From Planctomycetota bacterium (GTDB lineage Bacteria > Planctomycetota > Phycisphaerae > Sedimentisphaerales > Anaerobacaceae): 38,305 nt of DNA. The first letter of the stretch is position 1. The number at the start of each line of letters is the position of its first letter. The notes under the pieces were generated by a model that saw only the letters and a list, made by a program, of their open reading frames with translations, had not been told where the DNA came from and searched no databases. The DNA is taken from contig VGYL01000002.1 in assembly GCA_016872975.1 (NCBI GenBank), forward strand, positions 1 to 38,305, in the 5' to 3' direction. The position numbers and the translations under genes are program-made. Shown here in pieces: positions 1 through 7,691 of the stretch.

Positions 1-2039
1 CATCCCGCACAGGTGGCCAACGTCTTCCCATCGGTGGAGAACTGCACCGCATGGACCGGACCACACCAAGCTGGCAGGTTGGCGTGGCGCAATCGTCCGG
101 AGGCGGGATCGAAGACGCGGATCGTACCATTGCGGTCTCCCAACGCCAGCATCTTGCGATCCGGTGACAGTGCGGCGGACGTCAGCGCCCCTGCCAGCGG
201 CTGCCATCCCGCCGGCAATTCCACCTCCCACCGCCGGATGATTTCCGCAACGCCGAGAGTCGAAGCGCCCGCCGACCACGAAAGGCCGGCCTCCTGCCCC
301 TCCGCACGCCGGGGCGGATCACGGTTCCCATTAGGGTCCATCAGAATCTGCATCAACCGGCCCGATTCTGCGTCCCAGACCCGCGTTACGCCGTCGCCAC
401 TGGTGGACGCGAGCCGGCGGCCGTCCGGACTGTAGGTCAGCGTGCCGACGGGACCGCGGTGTCCACAGGTCTCCAGCGTCCAGGATTCGACCCCGTCGGG
501 AGTCAAGGGTCTCCGGACCAGCGCCGTAGAGGCCAGGGCCTCCCGCGGCCGGAGATCGACCCGTCGGATCGGGACGGGAGCCTTCCTCTCGCCCAACTGG
601 TGCTGGAGTTGGCTGATCTCGTCCTGGCCCTGGACGTACTCCTCCAACAGCGAATTCAGGGCCTCTTCAGCCTCCTTCTTATCTCGGCCGAGAATCCTGG
701 CCCGCAGATCGGCCAGCTTGAGCTTCTCCGATACCCCCTCCAGCTCCCTTTGGATTCGTTCTTCGTTGGCGCGACGGACCGCCCGTTCTCCGACGATCCT
801 GGTATAGGCCGCCAGAACCGTTCCCAACAGGACCAGAGACACCGCCAGGCCCATTCCTATCTGAACCCGATACTTCCCGGCCTTCCTGCGCAGAAAGTAC
901 AGCGTCGTGTGCGCGCGGGTGTCCAGGGGCTCGCCCTCGAGGTAGTTGCCGATATCCTTCGCCAGCGCGCCCGCGGAGGCATACCGCTCGTCCGGATGGG
1001 TAGCCAGGGCGGTCAGGAGGATGGCCTCCAACTCGCCGTCGATCGATTTATCGAGTTCGCGGGGGCGCTGGATCCGGCCTTCCATGACCCGGCGCAACAC
1101 ATCCAGGGTGGACCCGGACAGGTCATGCGGTGACTGCCCGGTCAGAAGCTCATACAGAATCACTCCCAGGCTGAACACATCGGTCCGGGTGTCGATCCGA
1201 TCCTGATTGCCGGCCGCCTGTTCCGGCGACATGTAGGCGGGCGTACCGGCGACCTGGCCCTCGATGGAGATGGCCGGTGCCTCCTCATCCTCCAGCAGAC
1301 CTCGCGCCAGACCGAAGTCCAGCACGTGGGGCTGGCCGTCCGGGCCAACCAGGATATTCGAGGGCTTCAAATCGCGATGGATCACCGCGTGTAGATGAGC
1401 GAACAGGACCCCCTGGCAAACCCGCTGCATCAGGACCAGCGTTTCCGGACGCGACAAGGCCTTGCTCTTGACATACTGGTCCAAGGGGACGCCGTCAATC
1501 AACTCCATCGCATAGTAGTACCTCCCTTGATGCAGACCACTGTCATAGAGCCGCGTGATGTTCGGGTGATCGAGCCGGGCCGTCAGCTCGACCTCGCGCT
1601 GAAAACGGGCCTGGGCCCGCCCGGATTCGATCCGGTGTGCGGCCAACAGCTTCAGGGCCACCTGCCGTCGGGTGCTCAACTGCTCCGCGCGCCAGACCAC
1701 GCCCATGCCCCCTCGACCCAGGGGCCCGAGGATCCGGTATCCCGGGATATCGGGCTGCTCCTCCGTCGGATCGGCCCCAAAAGGGCCGGCTCCCACGGAC
1801 AAAGGCGGAAGCGGCATCTCACCGGCAAGCAAGGTCGCCCCCGCTTGCCCGCCGGTCACCGGCGGCTCTCCCGAGAACAGGCGGACTTCAAAATCGCCGA
1901 GGGTCTGTGCTTGACCGAGCACAAGGTGTACATCGCCCGCGGCGCCGATCCGAATCCGGAACCCCTTGCGGGCCTTGGGCTCCTCAACGCGACGGCGTGT
2001 GATCAATCTTCCATTCTTCCAGACTTCTACGTACGCCAT
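1..2039 (-). CDS. Transmembrane Ser/Thr protein kinase with WD40 repeats (partial, C-terminus beyond left edge)
   Basis: The frame is open to the left edge, so the C-terminus is missing. Translated from the ATG at 2039, a Hanks-type kinase domain runs from about residue 100 to 370: glycine loop GRGGMG (109-114), ATP lysine in VALK (K130), HRDLKPSN (221-228), DFG (241-243) and GTPAYMSPEQA. A single hydrophobic membrane segment follows (IGMGLAVSLVLLGTVLAAY), then a charged, probably coiled-coil stretch, then WD40-type blades such as SPDGRRLASTSGDGVTRVWD. The kinase should face the cytoplasm and the WD40 part the periplasm. The first 95 residues match nothing I recognise. An in-frame GTG at 2102 is an alternative start; neither start has a strong ribosome site. 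It is the last of three co-directional genes behind an ECF sigma factor, a pairing frequent in planctomycetes. Substrates cannot be inferred. Confidence 0.93.
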   Translation of the reverse strand, partial: MAYVEVWKNGRLITRRRVEEPKARKGFRIRIGAAGDVHLVLGQAQTLGDFEVRLFSGEPPVTGGQAGATLLAGEMPLPPLSVGAGPFGADPTEEQPDIPGYRILGPLGRGGMGVVWRAEQLSTRRQVALKLLAAHRIESGRAQARFQREVELTARLDHPNITRLYDSGLHQGRYYYAMELIDGVPLDQYVKSKALSRPETLVLMQRVCQGVLFAHLHAVIHRDLKPSNILVGPDGQPHVLDFGLARGLLEDEEAPAISIEGQVAGTPAYMSPEQAAGNQDRIDTRTDVFSLGVILYELLTGQSPHDLSGSTLDVLRRVMEGRIQRPRELDKSIDGELEAILLTALATHPDERYASAGALAKDIGNYLEGEPLDTRAHTTLYFLRRKAGKYRVQIGMGLAVSLVLLGTVLAAYTRIVGERAVRRANEERIQRELEGVSEKLKLADLRARILGRDKKEAEEALNSLLEEYVQGQDEISQLQHQLGERKAPVPIRRVDLRPREALASTALVRRPLTPDGVESWTLETCGHRGPVGTLTYSPDGRRLASTSGDGVTRVWDAESGRLMQILMDPNGNRDPPRRAEGQEAGLSWSAGASTLGVAEIIRRWEVELPAGWQPLAGALTSAALSPDRKMLALGDRNGTIRVFDPASGRLRHANLPAWCGPVHAVQFSTDGKTLATCAG

Positions 2040-2109
2040 GGCAATGCGCCCGAATCCAGGGACTGCCACCCTGGGAGTCGTCCCCCATCCAGGGCCGTTC
2101 ACCTGCGGG

Positions 2110-2670
2110 TCAAGGGCTGGATACCTCCTTCCGTTCTCGACAGACGGCCTGTGCCTTTTGGAACAGATTGACCAGGTCCGGCGTCAGCCAGCCGGCGTGG
2201 AGCCATTGAGAGAAGTACTCCTCGAGTTCTCCGTAAGAGAACGTCGTGATCCTGTTTGCCTGAAACAGGGCCTTTTCCTGGAATAGCACGGCATGGGCGA
2301 TGGCCGCGTAGTAGAGGGCCGTGGCTACGTGCCGCAGGGGCGCGGACGGGCCGGATTCCGCCTGCCGGCGGTACCGGTCCTTGATCTGCCGGATGACGGC
2401 CGGATCGGTATCCGGATCGAGCAGCAGACTCCCCACCGAACAGGCCGCCAGGGGGTGGAACCGCTCCAGTACGTGGCGGAGCGCCTCCGGCAAGGCCGAG
2501 CACACGGTCGAATCCAACGGCACAGGCTCCGCCAGTTGGTCGCGCAGGAATTCCGCCCGTGCCTGGTCTTCGCTCGATGCATCCGGATGGGCCCGCGCCT
2601 CGTTGCCGACTTCCCAGAGCTGCGCCAGTTTCTCGCGGCTCAAACCGAATGTCGTCGATTCGTCTTTCAT
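2110..2670 (-). CDS. Hypothetical protein between ECF sigma factor and kinase
   Basis: A 186-residue soluble protein with no signal peptide or membrane segment. GAAGGA lies about 7 bases before the ATG and supports this start. The sequence looks mainly alpha-helical; the middle (residues about 75-150, with LRHVATALYYAAIAHAVLF) has the look of a helical bundle. I do not recognise a family. It starts 30 bases after the sigma-factor stop and ends just before the kinase, so the three genes are probably one transcript. By position it could be a regulator or partner of the sigma factor or kinase, but nothing in the sequence shows an anti-sigma fold. Confidence 0.8.
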   Translation of the reverse strand: MKDESTTFGLSREKLAQLWEVGNEARAHPDASSEDQARAEFLRDQLAEPVPLDSTVCSALPEALRHVLERFHPLAACSVGSLLLDPDTDPAVIRQIKDRYRRQAESGPSAPLRHVATALYYAAIAHAVLFQEKALFQANRITTFSYGELEEYFSQWLHAGWLTPDLVNLFQKAQAVCRERKEVSSP

Positions 2671-2700
2671 GGCGTCCTTCGACCTGCTGAACTCCAGTCT

Positions 2701-3462
2701 TCACCCCAAAGCCGCCGCGTCTGCGCTGCCGCCCGACAGAAACCGGAAGATCTCCTGGAATTCCGCCTCGGCCTCGGCATCGGAGCATGTCAGATTTCTC
2801 AACCGCCGCTTCAGGACACGGCAGAATCGTCGTTTAACCGTGATCAGCATACTGCCCGCCTGGACCTCCGTTGTCACGCCGCAGCGTTGGCAGATCTGTC
2901 TCAGGGACAGTTCCTCGGCGTTCTCGAAGATCGGGGCCAGGATCTTCAGTTGAAAGACCTCCCAGTGCGTCGCCATGCCACAGTTGCGGTACTGCGCGCG
3001 GATTTCGGCAAGAACCTGGTCCAGCAGCTCTGTAATCCAGGCATAGTAGAACGCCTGTTCCGGCGTGCCGGCGGACTCCGGCAGATCGATCTCTGCGAAC
3101 GGCGACGGGGACAGGCTGAGAATACCCCCGGCCGGAGCTCTCTTCTTGCGCTGCTTGTTCCGCCGGGCGTTCGCGACAAAGTGCTTGAGGGCCGTGAGCA
3201 GAAGTTGGCGGAAGCGGCCGATCTGGCGGTCGGCGGCACGGGGCAGCTTGGGCTCAACGAAGAACTCGCAGAAGAAGTCCTGGGTCCAGTCCTCGGCCTC
3301 CGGGTGACTACATCCGTGTCGGCGGAGGTACCAGTATACCGGCTTCCAGTAGGCGACAATGAGGCTCTCGGTCGCCAACCGGCGGCGGGTCTCGTCCTGG
3401 GTCCTGGCACTGAAGATCGCCGACCAATGGGTCGACGGAAATTGGCCGCCCCCTCCTGCCAT
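2701..3462 (-). CDS. ECF-family RNA polymerase sigma factor
   Basis: A 253-residue protein of the planctomycete-type extracytoplasmic-function sigma factors. The opening FPSTHW is typical of that group. Region 2 is seen as YWKPVYWYLRRHGCSHPEAEDWTQDFF and region 4 as LSLRQICQRCGVTTEVQAGSMLITVKRRFCRVL, a helix-turn-helix for -35 recognition. The frame stays open to an ATG at 3519, with another at 3486. I chose 3462 because GGGAG lies about 9 bases upstream and the family usually begins just before the FPxTHW motif. No anti-sigma factor is adjacent; the downstream kinase is the likely signalling partner. The upstream region is occupied by an inverted-repeat element (3538-3720), so the promoter may have been changed by it. 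Confidence 0.88.
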   Translation of the reverse strand: MAGGGGQFPSTHWSAIFSARTQDETRRRLATESLIVAYWKPVYWYLRRHGCSHPEAEDWTQDFFCEFFVEPKLPRAADRQIGRFRQLLLTALKHFVANARRNKQRKKRAPAGGILSLSPSPFAEIDLPESAGTPEQAFYYAWITELLDQVLAEIRAQYRNCGMATHWEVFQLKILAPIFENAEELSLRQICQRCGVTTEVQAGSMLITVKRRFCRVLKRRLRNLTCSDAEAEAEFQEIFRFLSGGSADAAALG

Positions 3463-3537
3463 CCTCGTTTTCTCCCGCCGGTTCATGACACTACGCCGCC
3501 AACTGGGGGCCGGCCGCATCCCGGGGTATCCGTCCGA

Positions 3538-3720
3538 CTAGTACTACAACGCTATCTTGTGGGACCGCAGTAGTCGTAAGTCATTATGAAACAATGAGAT
3601 ACGGGAATGTCACTTCGGCGCCTTAACGCCAATAAGGCTACGGGGTGACATTTTCATAACCTCCTGTTCTAGCGTAGCTTATGTCAAACCGAGGGACAAA
3701 TCGTAGCGTTGTGGTACTAG
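3538..3720. mobile_element. MITE-like element with 17-bp terminal inverted repeats at CTAG sites
   Basis: The left end CTAGTACTACAACGCTA (3538-3554) and the reverse complement of 3704-3720 match at 16 of 17 bases. Both ends carry CTAG, and IS630/Tc1-mariner elements insert at CTAG or TA and duplicate TA. Inside, a second inverted repeat (3606-3613 with 3645-3652, eight of eight) encloses a third (3620-3625 with 3633-3638). On the minus strand AGGAGG at about 3662-3667 precedes a 14-codon frame, MSPRSLIGVKAPK, which could be the remains of a transposase start. There is no room for a transposase, so this is a non-autonomous derivative. It fills most of the gap between the sigma factor and the DUF1080 gene. 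Confidence 0.6.
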
Positions 3721-3847
3721 GTGACGGCCCCCGTGCCACCCTATGCCTATGTACGTACACACAGCCTCAACCCATCTCGCCCCATTATACCATTCGCGCG
3801 GCCCCGCATCAATACTTGAACCCGGATGTTGAGCCGGACGGACCCCA

Positions 3848-5074
3848 TTACGGCAGGACCGGGATCAGCACGACGTTCCGCACGATCTTCGAGGTGTTCG
3901 ATGCGAAACCGATGGTCCCGCGGGCGCGAGCGCCATCGACGGCTCGCGTGCGGAGCCGGCCGTTGATCTTGACGTCGAGCTCACCGCCGATCAGGGAGAT
4001 CTCGCAATCGTCCCAGGAAGTGTCGAAAGAGGGCTCTAGCGCGGGGGGAATCTTCGGGATCTCGACCACCCGCAACCGCGAGTCGCCTTCGTGGTCGATC
4101 CGGGCGGACGAGCGGCCGATGCCCGTGACGCCCAGGCGACGACCCTCCCCGATGCGCAGCCAGACACTCAGATCGTTGGCGTCCCGCCGGAACTGGAAGC
4201 GCAGGATACAGTCGGCAAATCGCTCTTTCGTTTGCACCATCGCGCCGGCGGGCGTGTGCACGACGAAGGCCAGAGCGTCCGGACCCGGCGGGGGGGCGTT
4301 GTCCGGCTCCAGCACCTCCAGGCCGGTCGCCTGCGGCCCCCCGCGCAGGAAAAGGGGCCTGCCAAAGGCGTGACGCAAGGGCTCCAGACGAACCTCTTTG
4401 AACCGGTGGACCTGCTTCTTATTGCCCGCATGCACCTGAAAGCCCAGATAACCTTCCGTTCTCTTCAAGTCGCTCACATCGATCAATTCGACGGTCTGGA
4501 ACCCGTTGATGCGATGGATCACGTGCTCGCCGCGGACCGTGATCGTATACTCGTTCCACCGATCCGGCCGGTAGTAACCGAGGCTGCGAACGGCATTGGC
4601 ATCGGCCAGGGGAAACACCTTCGTCGCCTGTCCGCCCTTGTCTCCGGGCGCCGTGGTCACGATCGCGAACTGGCCCGGCTGCGCGCCGGCCCGTTGCCAG
4701 TTGTAGAAACTCCCCATCCAGTTCGGCACGATATCCGCCTGATAGCCCTGGAGGGTCCACCTGAGGTCCTGGCCGGTCTTGCTTTTGGCAATGCGATCGG
4801 CACGGTAATCCACGCCGGAATTACCGCCCTCCGAACGGAACTGCAAGGACAATTCAAAGTCTCGAACCGGGCCGCCTTGCCAGATGAGATAGGTATGGTC
4901 GGCCATGTGCGTCCCCTCTGCCACACGCCCGACAATGGCGCCGTCCTCGACGGTCCATACGGCGGGATCGCCATCCCAGCCGCGCAGATCTCGCCCGTTG
5001 AAGAGGTCCACAGATTGCCCGTTGCCGGGGGCGGCCAGCAGGCCCACGATCATCAGCGCCGGCAGGTTCTTCAT
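3848..5074 (-). CDS. Secreted DUF1080 (3-keto-disaccharide hydrolase-like) protein with two jelly-roll regions
   Basis: A 408-residue protein with a short signal peptide (MKNLPALMIVGLLAAPGNGQ). Residues about 20-215 form a DUF1080 domain: DLFNGRDLRGWDG at the start, FELSLQFRSEGGNSGVDYR in the middle, then YTITVRGEHVIHRINGFQTVELID. A second, more divergent concanavalin-like region covers about 235-408. The frame extends upstream to 5767, but the ATG at 5074 is right: it follows GGGAG by about 7 bases, begins a signal peptide and overlaps the upstream stop as ATGA. It is therefore translationally coupled to the cytochrome-DUF1080 gene. DUF1080 proteins are abundant in planctomycetes and linked to sugar or glycoside processing; the substrate here is unknown. 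Confidence 0.9.
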   Translation of the reverse strand: MKNLPALMIVGLLAAPGNGQSVDLFNGRDLRGWDGDPAVWTVEDGAIVGRVAEGTHMADHTYLIWQGGPVRDFELSLQFRSEGGNSGVDYRADRIAKSKTGQDLRWTLQGYQADIVPNWMGSFYNWQRAGAQPGQFAIVTTAPGDKGGQATKVFPLADANAVRSLGYYRPDRWNEYTITVRGEHVIHRINGFQTVELIDVSDLKRTEGYLGFQVHAGNKKQVHRFKEVRLEPLRHAFGRPLFLRGGPQATGLEVLEPDNAPPPGPDALAFVVHTPAGAMVQTKERFADCILRFQFRRDANDLSVWLRIGEGRRLGVTGIGRSSARIDHEGDSRLRVVEIPKIPPALEPSFDTSWDDCEISLIGGELDVKINGRLRTRAVDGARARGTIGFASNTSKIVRNVVLIPVLP

Positions 5075-6159
5075 GGTGCGTCTCCCGAGGTCGATTCGTT
5101 CTTTTTCTCTGCCGGGCTCTCCAACCGCTTGATCTGGATCTCGCTGATCTGCAGCGAGGAGTCCTGGTTGCCGGAGTACGCGGCCAGATGGACCGCAATT
5201 CTGCCCCGGGCCGGCCCGTCCAGGCGCACCCGGCCGATCTCCTCGCCGTTGAGCCAGGTGGAATACTGGTTTTGCCGGGCTTCGACCAGCAGCGTATTCC
5301 AGGCTACACGATCGACGGTGTCCTCCCGGAGGTTGGCCAGGGCCGGTACCTTCTCGGACAGCCAGATGCTCCCCGGCCGCCCTGGCGACATCCCGGAGTC
5401 TCCGATCGTCACCGAGGGCCCGCCGGTGTCCTTTCCCTGGCGCAGGGACGCCCATGCCTGCACCGGCCCATGGGCCCGAAACGTGATCGAGAGCTGGAAA
5501 TCGGCGTACTCGTCTTCCGTCACGAGGGAGGTGCGTTTCCGGCTTGGGTCGGGTACGGCCGTCAGTCGCGCCGCTTTGACCGACCAGCCGGCGGCGTCCG
5601 AAGCCGTCCATCCCTGCAGATCGCTTCGATTGAACAGAGGAATCCACGGCGATTCCGCGACCGCGCTGGGCCGGGATTCGACGATGTAGTTGTGGGTGCC
5701 GTGACAATCCGTGCAGATCGACGTCTTGGTAATCACCCGGCCGTTGGGCCGCGTCTTTCCCAGCCACTCGTCCCGAAACGCTTCGACTCTTGCGACGTCG
5801 GTGTGCCCCTCATGGCACGCGCTGCACATGTCGTTCACCTGGCCTCTCCCAAAGAGGCGGTCCGGCTTGGTCACCTGCATCTCATCGTGCATGTGCTCCA
5901 CGGAGGGCCCGTGACAGGACATGCACATCACCCCTGGCATCGCGTGCCCGGCCGTGATGGCTTCATACTGGAGCCCCAGATGACAGGTATAGCACAGGGC
6001 ATTCCCGTCCGCCCTCGCCGGTTGCTTCGGCTGCTCCCGGTCCTCGTGCCCCCCACAGACCCCCCAGGTCTGCAGGAGGGCCACCAAGGCCAAAGCACCC
6101 AGGATCGAAACGGAATCCGCTGTCCGAGATCGCCGTTTTGAATTTTGGATTTTGATCAT
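5071..6159 (-). CDS. Tetraheme c-type cytochrome fused to a DUF1080 domain
   Basis: A 362-residue exported protein. Residues 13-32 are hydrophobic (signal peptide or anchor). Four CxxCH heme sites follow at CYTCH (56-60), CMSCH (79-83), CSACH (112-116) and CTDCH (149-153), with further histidines (H72, H119, H156) that could be distal ligands. From about 170 to 355 the protein is a DUF1080 domain (PLFNRSDLQGWTA at the start, FQLSITFRAHG, then WNTLLVEARQNQYSTWLNGEEIG). The first nine residues (MIKIQNSKR) come from a dispersed AT-rich repeat that covers the start codon, so the start is less certain than the rest. The stop overlaps the next gene as ATGA. The fusion suggests a periplasmic redox step coupled to sugar binding or oxidation, which is inference. 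Confidence 0.9.
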   Translation of the reverse strand: MIKIQNSKRRSRTADSVSILGALALVALLQTWGVCGGHEDREQPKQPARADGNALCYTCHLGLQYEAITAGHAMPGVMCMSCHGPSVEHMHDEMQVTKPDRLFGRGQVNDMCSACHEGHTDVARVEAFRDEWLGKTRPNGRVITKTSICTDCHGTHNYIVESRPSAVAESPWIPLFNRSDLQGWTASDAAGWSVKAARLTAVPDPSRKRTSLVTEDEYADFQLSITFRAHGPVQAWASLRQGKDTGGPSVTIGDSGMSPGRPGSIWLSEKVPALANLREDTVDRVAWNTLLVEARQNQYSTWLNGEEIGRVRLDGPARGRIAVHLAAYSGNQDSSLQISEIQIKRLESPAEKKNESTSGDAP

Positions 6160-6209
6160 TCGGATTTGTTTCGAGTTTCGCGTTTCGTGCTTCGAATTTC
6201 CACTCGAGA
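6135..6209 (+). repeat. AT-rich dispersed repeat, family H, copy 1
   Basis: A stretch made of short variants of GGATTTG, TTCGAATTT and TTCGTGCTTCG, very different in composition from the GC-rich surroundings. Close relatives occur at 14409-14480, 14825-14885 and 26956-27109. Here it covers the start codon of the cytochrome gene and codes for its first residues on the minus strand. Confidence 0.7.
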
Positions 6210-6273
6210 TTGCGTCGTCGAAGTACTTGTGCCGACCTGCTTAGAGCCTGTCGTAGGACGGTATACTGGTGGA

Positions 6274-7446
6274 TTACACGTATTCCCACTCGCGCAGCCA
6301 TTGGTACTCGGCGGGCAGGTCCGCCCAGCGCTGCTGGATTTGCGCTTCCAGCCACACCTTGTCCGCCGCGGTGACCGGCAGAGGCCGGGTATAGGAGGCC
6401 AGGACGGCATTCTCCGCTTCGTAGACGGTGGACACCCCGGGAATCACCGCGGTCACGCCCTCTTTCGAGAGAATGCTCTGCAGCGTCAGCCGCGCCAGGT
6501 CGTTTTCCAGCTTATTCCCCACGCCCCAGGCGCCGGTCTTCACTTGGTTATGGCTCGCAAACAGCGAGCCCCCGAAGAAAGGCTTGATCGTGATGACGCC
6601 CACGTCGTGCTTCTGCGCGACGTCAAAAAGGCTGACGTCCACCAGTCCGTTCTTCTGGGAATTCAGGATCTCCACATTGTCGCCCACGGGCGGCTGGGTC
6701 TTGGATTTCGTCTTGGCCGTGCAGGGGAAAATGATCATCTCGAACTGCGGGTATTTCTCGATCGCGTGCTGCAGCCAGCGGCTCGTATGCGAGGACACCC
6801 CCAGATGCCGTGCTTTGCCCGCCTTCTTCAACTGTTCGAAGGTCTCCACCATCATTTCTATGTCGGCGTCGGTATTGGTGCCGTCCATCTTGGCCTGCGG
6901 CCGCCAGATGTCGATATAGTCGCTGCCCAGGGCCTTGAGACAGTTTTCCACGTTCTCGATCTGCGATGCGACGTTGCAGTACTGCGGATGCCGCGGGCAC
7001 TTCTTGTAGTCATCGGCGGCCACGACCATCTTCTCCCGGCGTCCCTTCAGGGCCGCGCCGAACGCCATCGCTTCCGCCAGACCGGTGATATCCAGATGGT
7101 TCACCCCGGCCTCAAGGCAGGCACTGACCACCTCGTGGCGGTTCTGCGCAACCTTCTCCGGAACGACGGGGTCCTTGTCGTCGATGAATTTGCCCCACCA
7201 CCAGCCCTGTGCGTGTTCCTGCCAGGGCGCCTTCCAGTGCCCGCCCAGGCCGATTTCCGACAGGACCAGCCCCGTCTTGCCGAGCCGGCGATAGTGCATC
7301 TTCGGATGGTAGTTGAGGATCTTGGCGGTCTCGACGGGCTTCCCTGATGACGCCCGGCCTGCGACACAGGTGCCCGCGAGGGCCCCCATTCCCGCCCAGG
7401 AACTGCTCTTGAGAAACGCACGGCGTGACAATTGTTCTTTACGCAT
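6274..7446 (-). CDS. Tat-exported aldo/keto reductase-like protein
   Basis: A 390-residue protein. The start at 7446 gives a Tat signal (SRRAFLKSSSWAGMGALAG) and is preceded by AGAGGAG; the frame runs on to 7656 but that extension codes nothing sensible. The aldo/keto reductase barrel begins with YRRLGKTGLVLSEIGLGG and includes LGSDYIDIW, KAGKARHLGVSSHT, VGVITIKPF and TAVIPGVSTVYEAENAV. The usual catalytic tetrad (Asp, Tyr, Lys, His) is not all visible: the Asp-x5-Tyr region reads LDITGLAEAMAFG and the region normally holding the His reads IWRPQAKMDG. Such exported members are common in planctomycetes; the reaction is unknown. It lies 114 bases upstream of the cytochrome gene in the same direction, with a family H repeat between. 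Confidence 0.87.
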   Translation of the reverse strand: MRKEQLSRRAFLKSSSWAGMGALAGTCVAGRASSGKPVETAKILNYHPKMHYRRLGKTGLVLSEIGLGGHWKAPWQEHAQGWWWGKFIDDKDPVVPEKVAQNRHEVVSACLEAGVNHLDITGLAEAMAFGAALKGRREKMVVAADDYKKCPRHPQYCNVASQIENVENCLKALGSDYIDIWRPQAKMDGTNTDADIEMMVETFEQLKKAGKARHLGVSSHTSRWLQHAIEKYPQFEMIIFPCTAKTKSKTQPPVGDNVEILNSQKNGLVDVSLFDVAQKHDVGVITIKPFFGGSLFASHNQVKTGAWGVGNKLENDLARLTLQSILSKEGVTAVIPGVSTVYEAENAVLASYTRPLPVTAADKVWLEAQIQQRWADLPAEYQWLREWEYV

Positions 7447-7691
7447 CGGGTGTCTCCTCTGAAAGTACGAAAGATCCCCTACGGACACCGCCAGGCAAAA
7501 CGGTCTCCATCTGACTCCGGTTATCATATCGGTATCCCGCTCGGTATTCAACAGTCCGTGGGAATCCCTCAGGGCAATTGCCCTGATCTCCAGGACGGGC
7601 ACGACGACAAGCGGGCAGTTCTTGAAACGCCGAGAATCGTCCAGTACCATAGTCATGGCGGTGGGTTTATGGTTTTCCGCGGCGGAACAAC
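7447..7691. promoter_or_regulatory. Divergent intergenic region
   Basis: This 245-base gap separates the reductase (minus) from the phosphotransferase (plus), so both promoters should lie here. I cannot place a convincing -35/-10 pair or operator. No repeat of the types seen elsewhere is present. Confidence 0.35.

Noticed and set aside
20-2286. Several plus-strand open frames over the kinase region
   Set aside because: They are shadows: the minus-strand frame shows all kinase motifs in order.
3848-5767. One 639-residue protein from the long frame
   Set aside because: The upstream 230 residues are a shadow of the cytochrome-DUF1080 gene; the signal peptide and ribosome site place the start at 5074.
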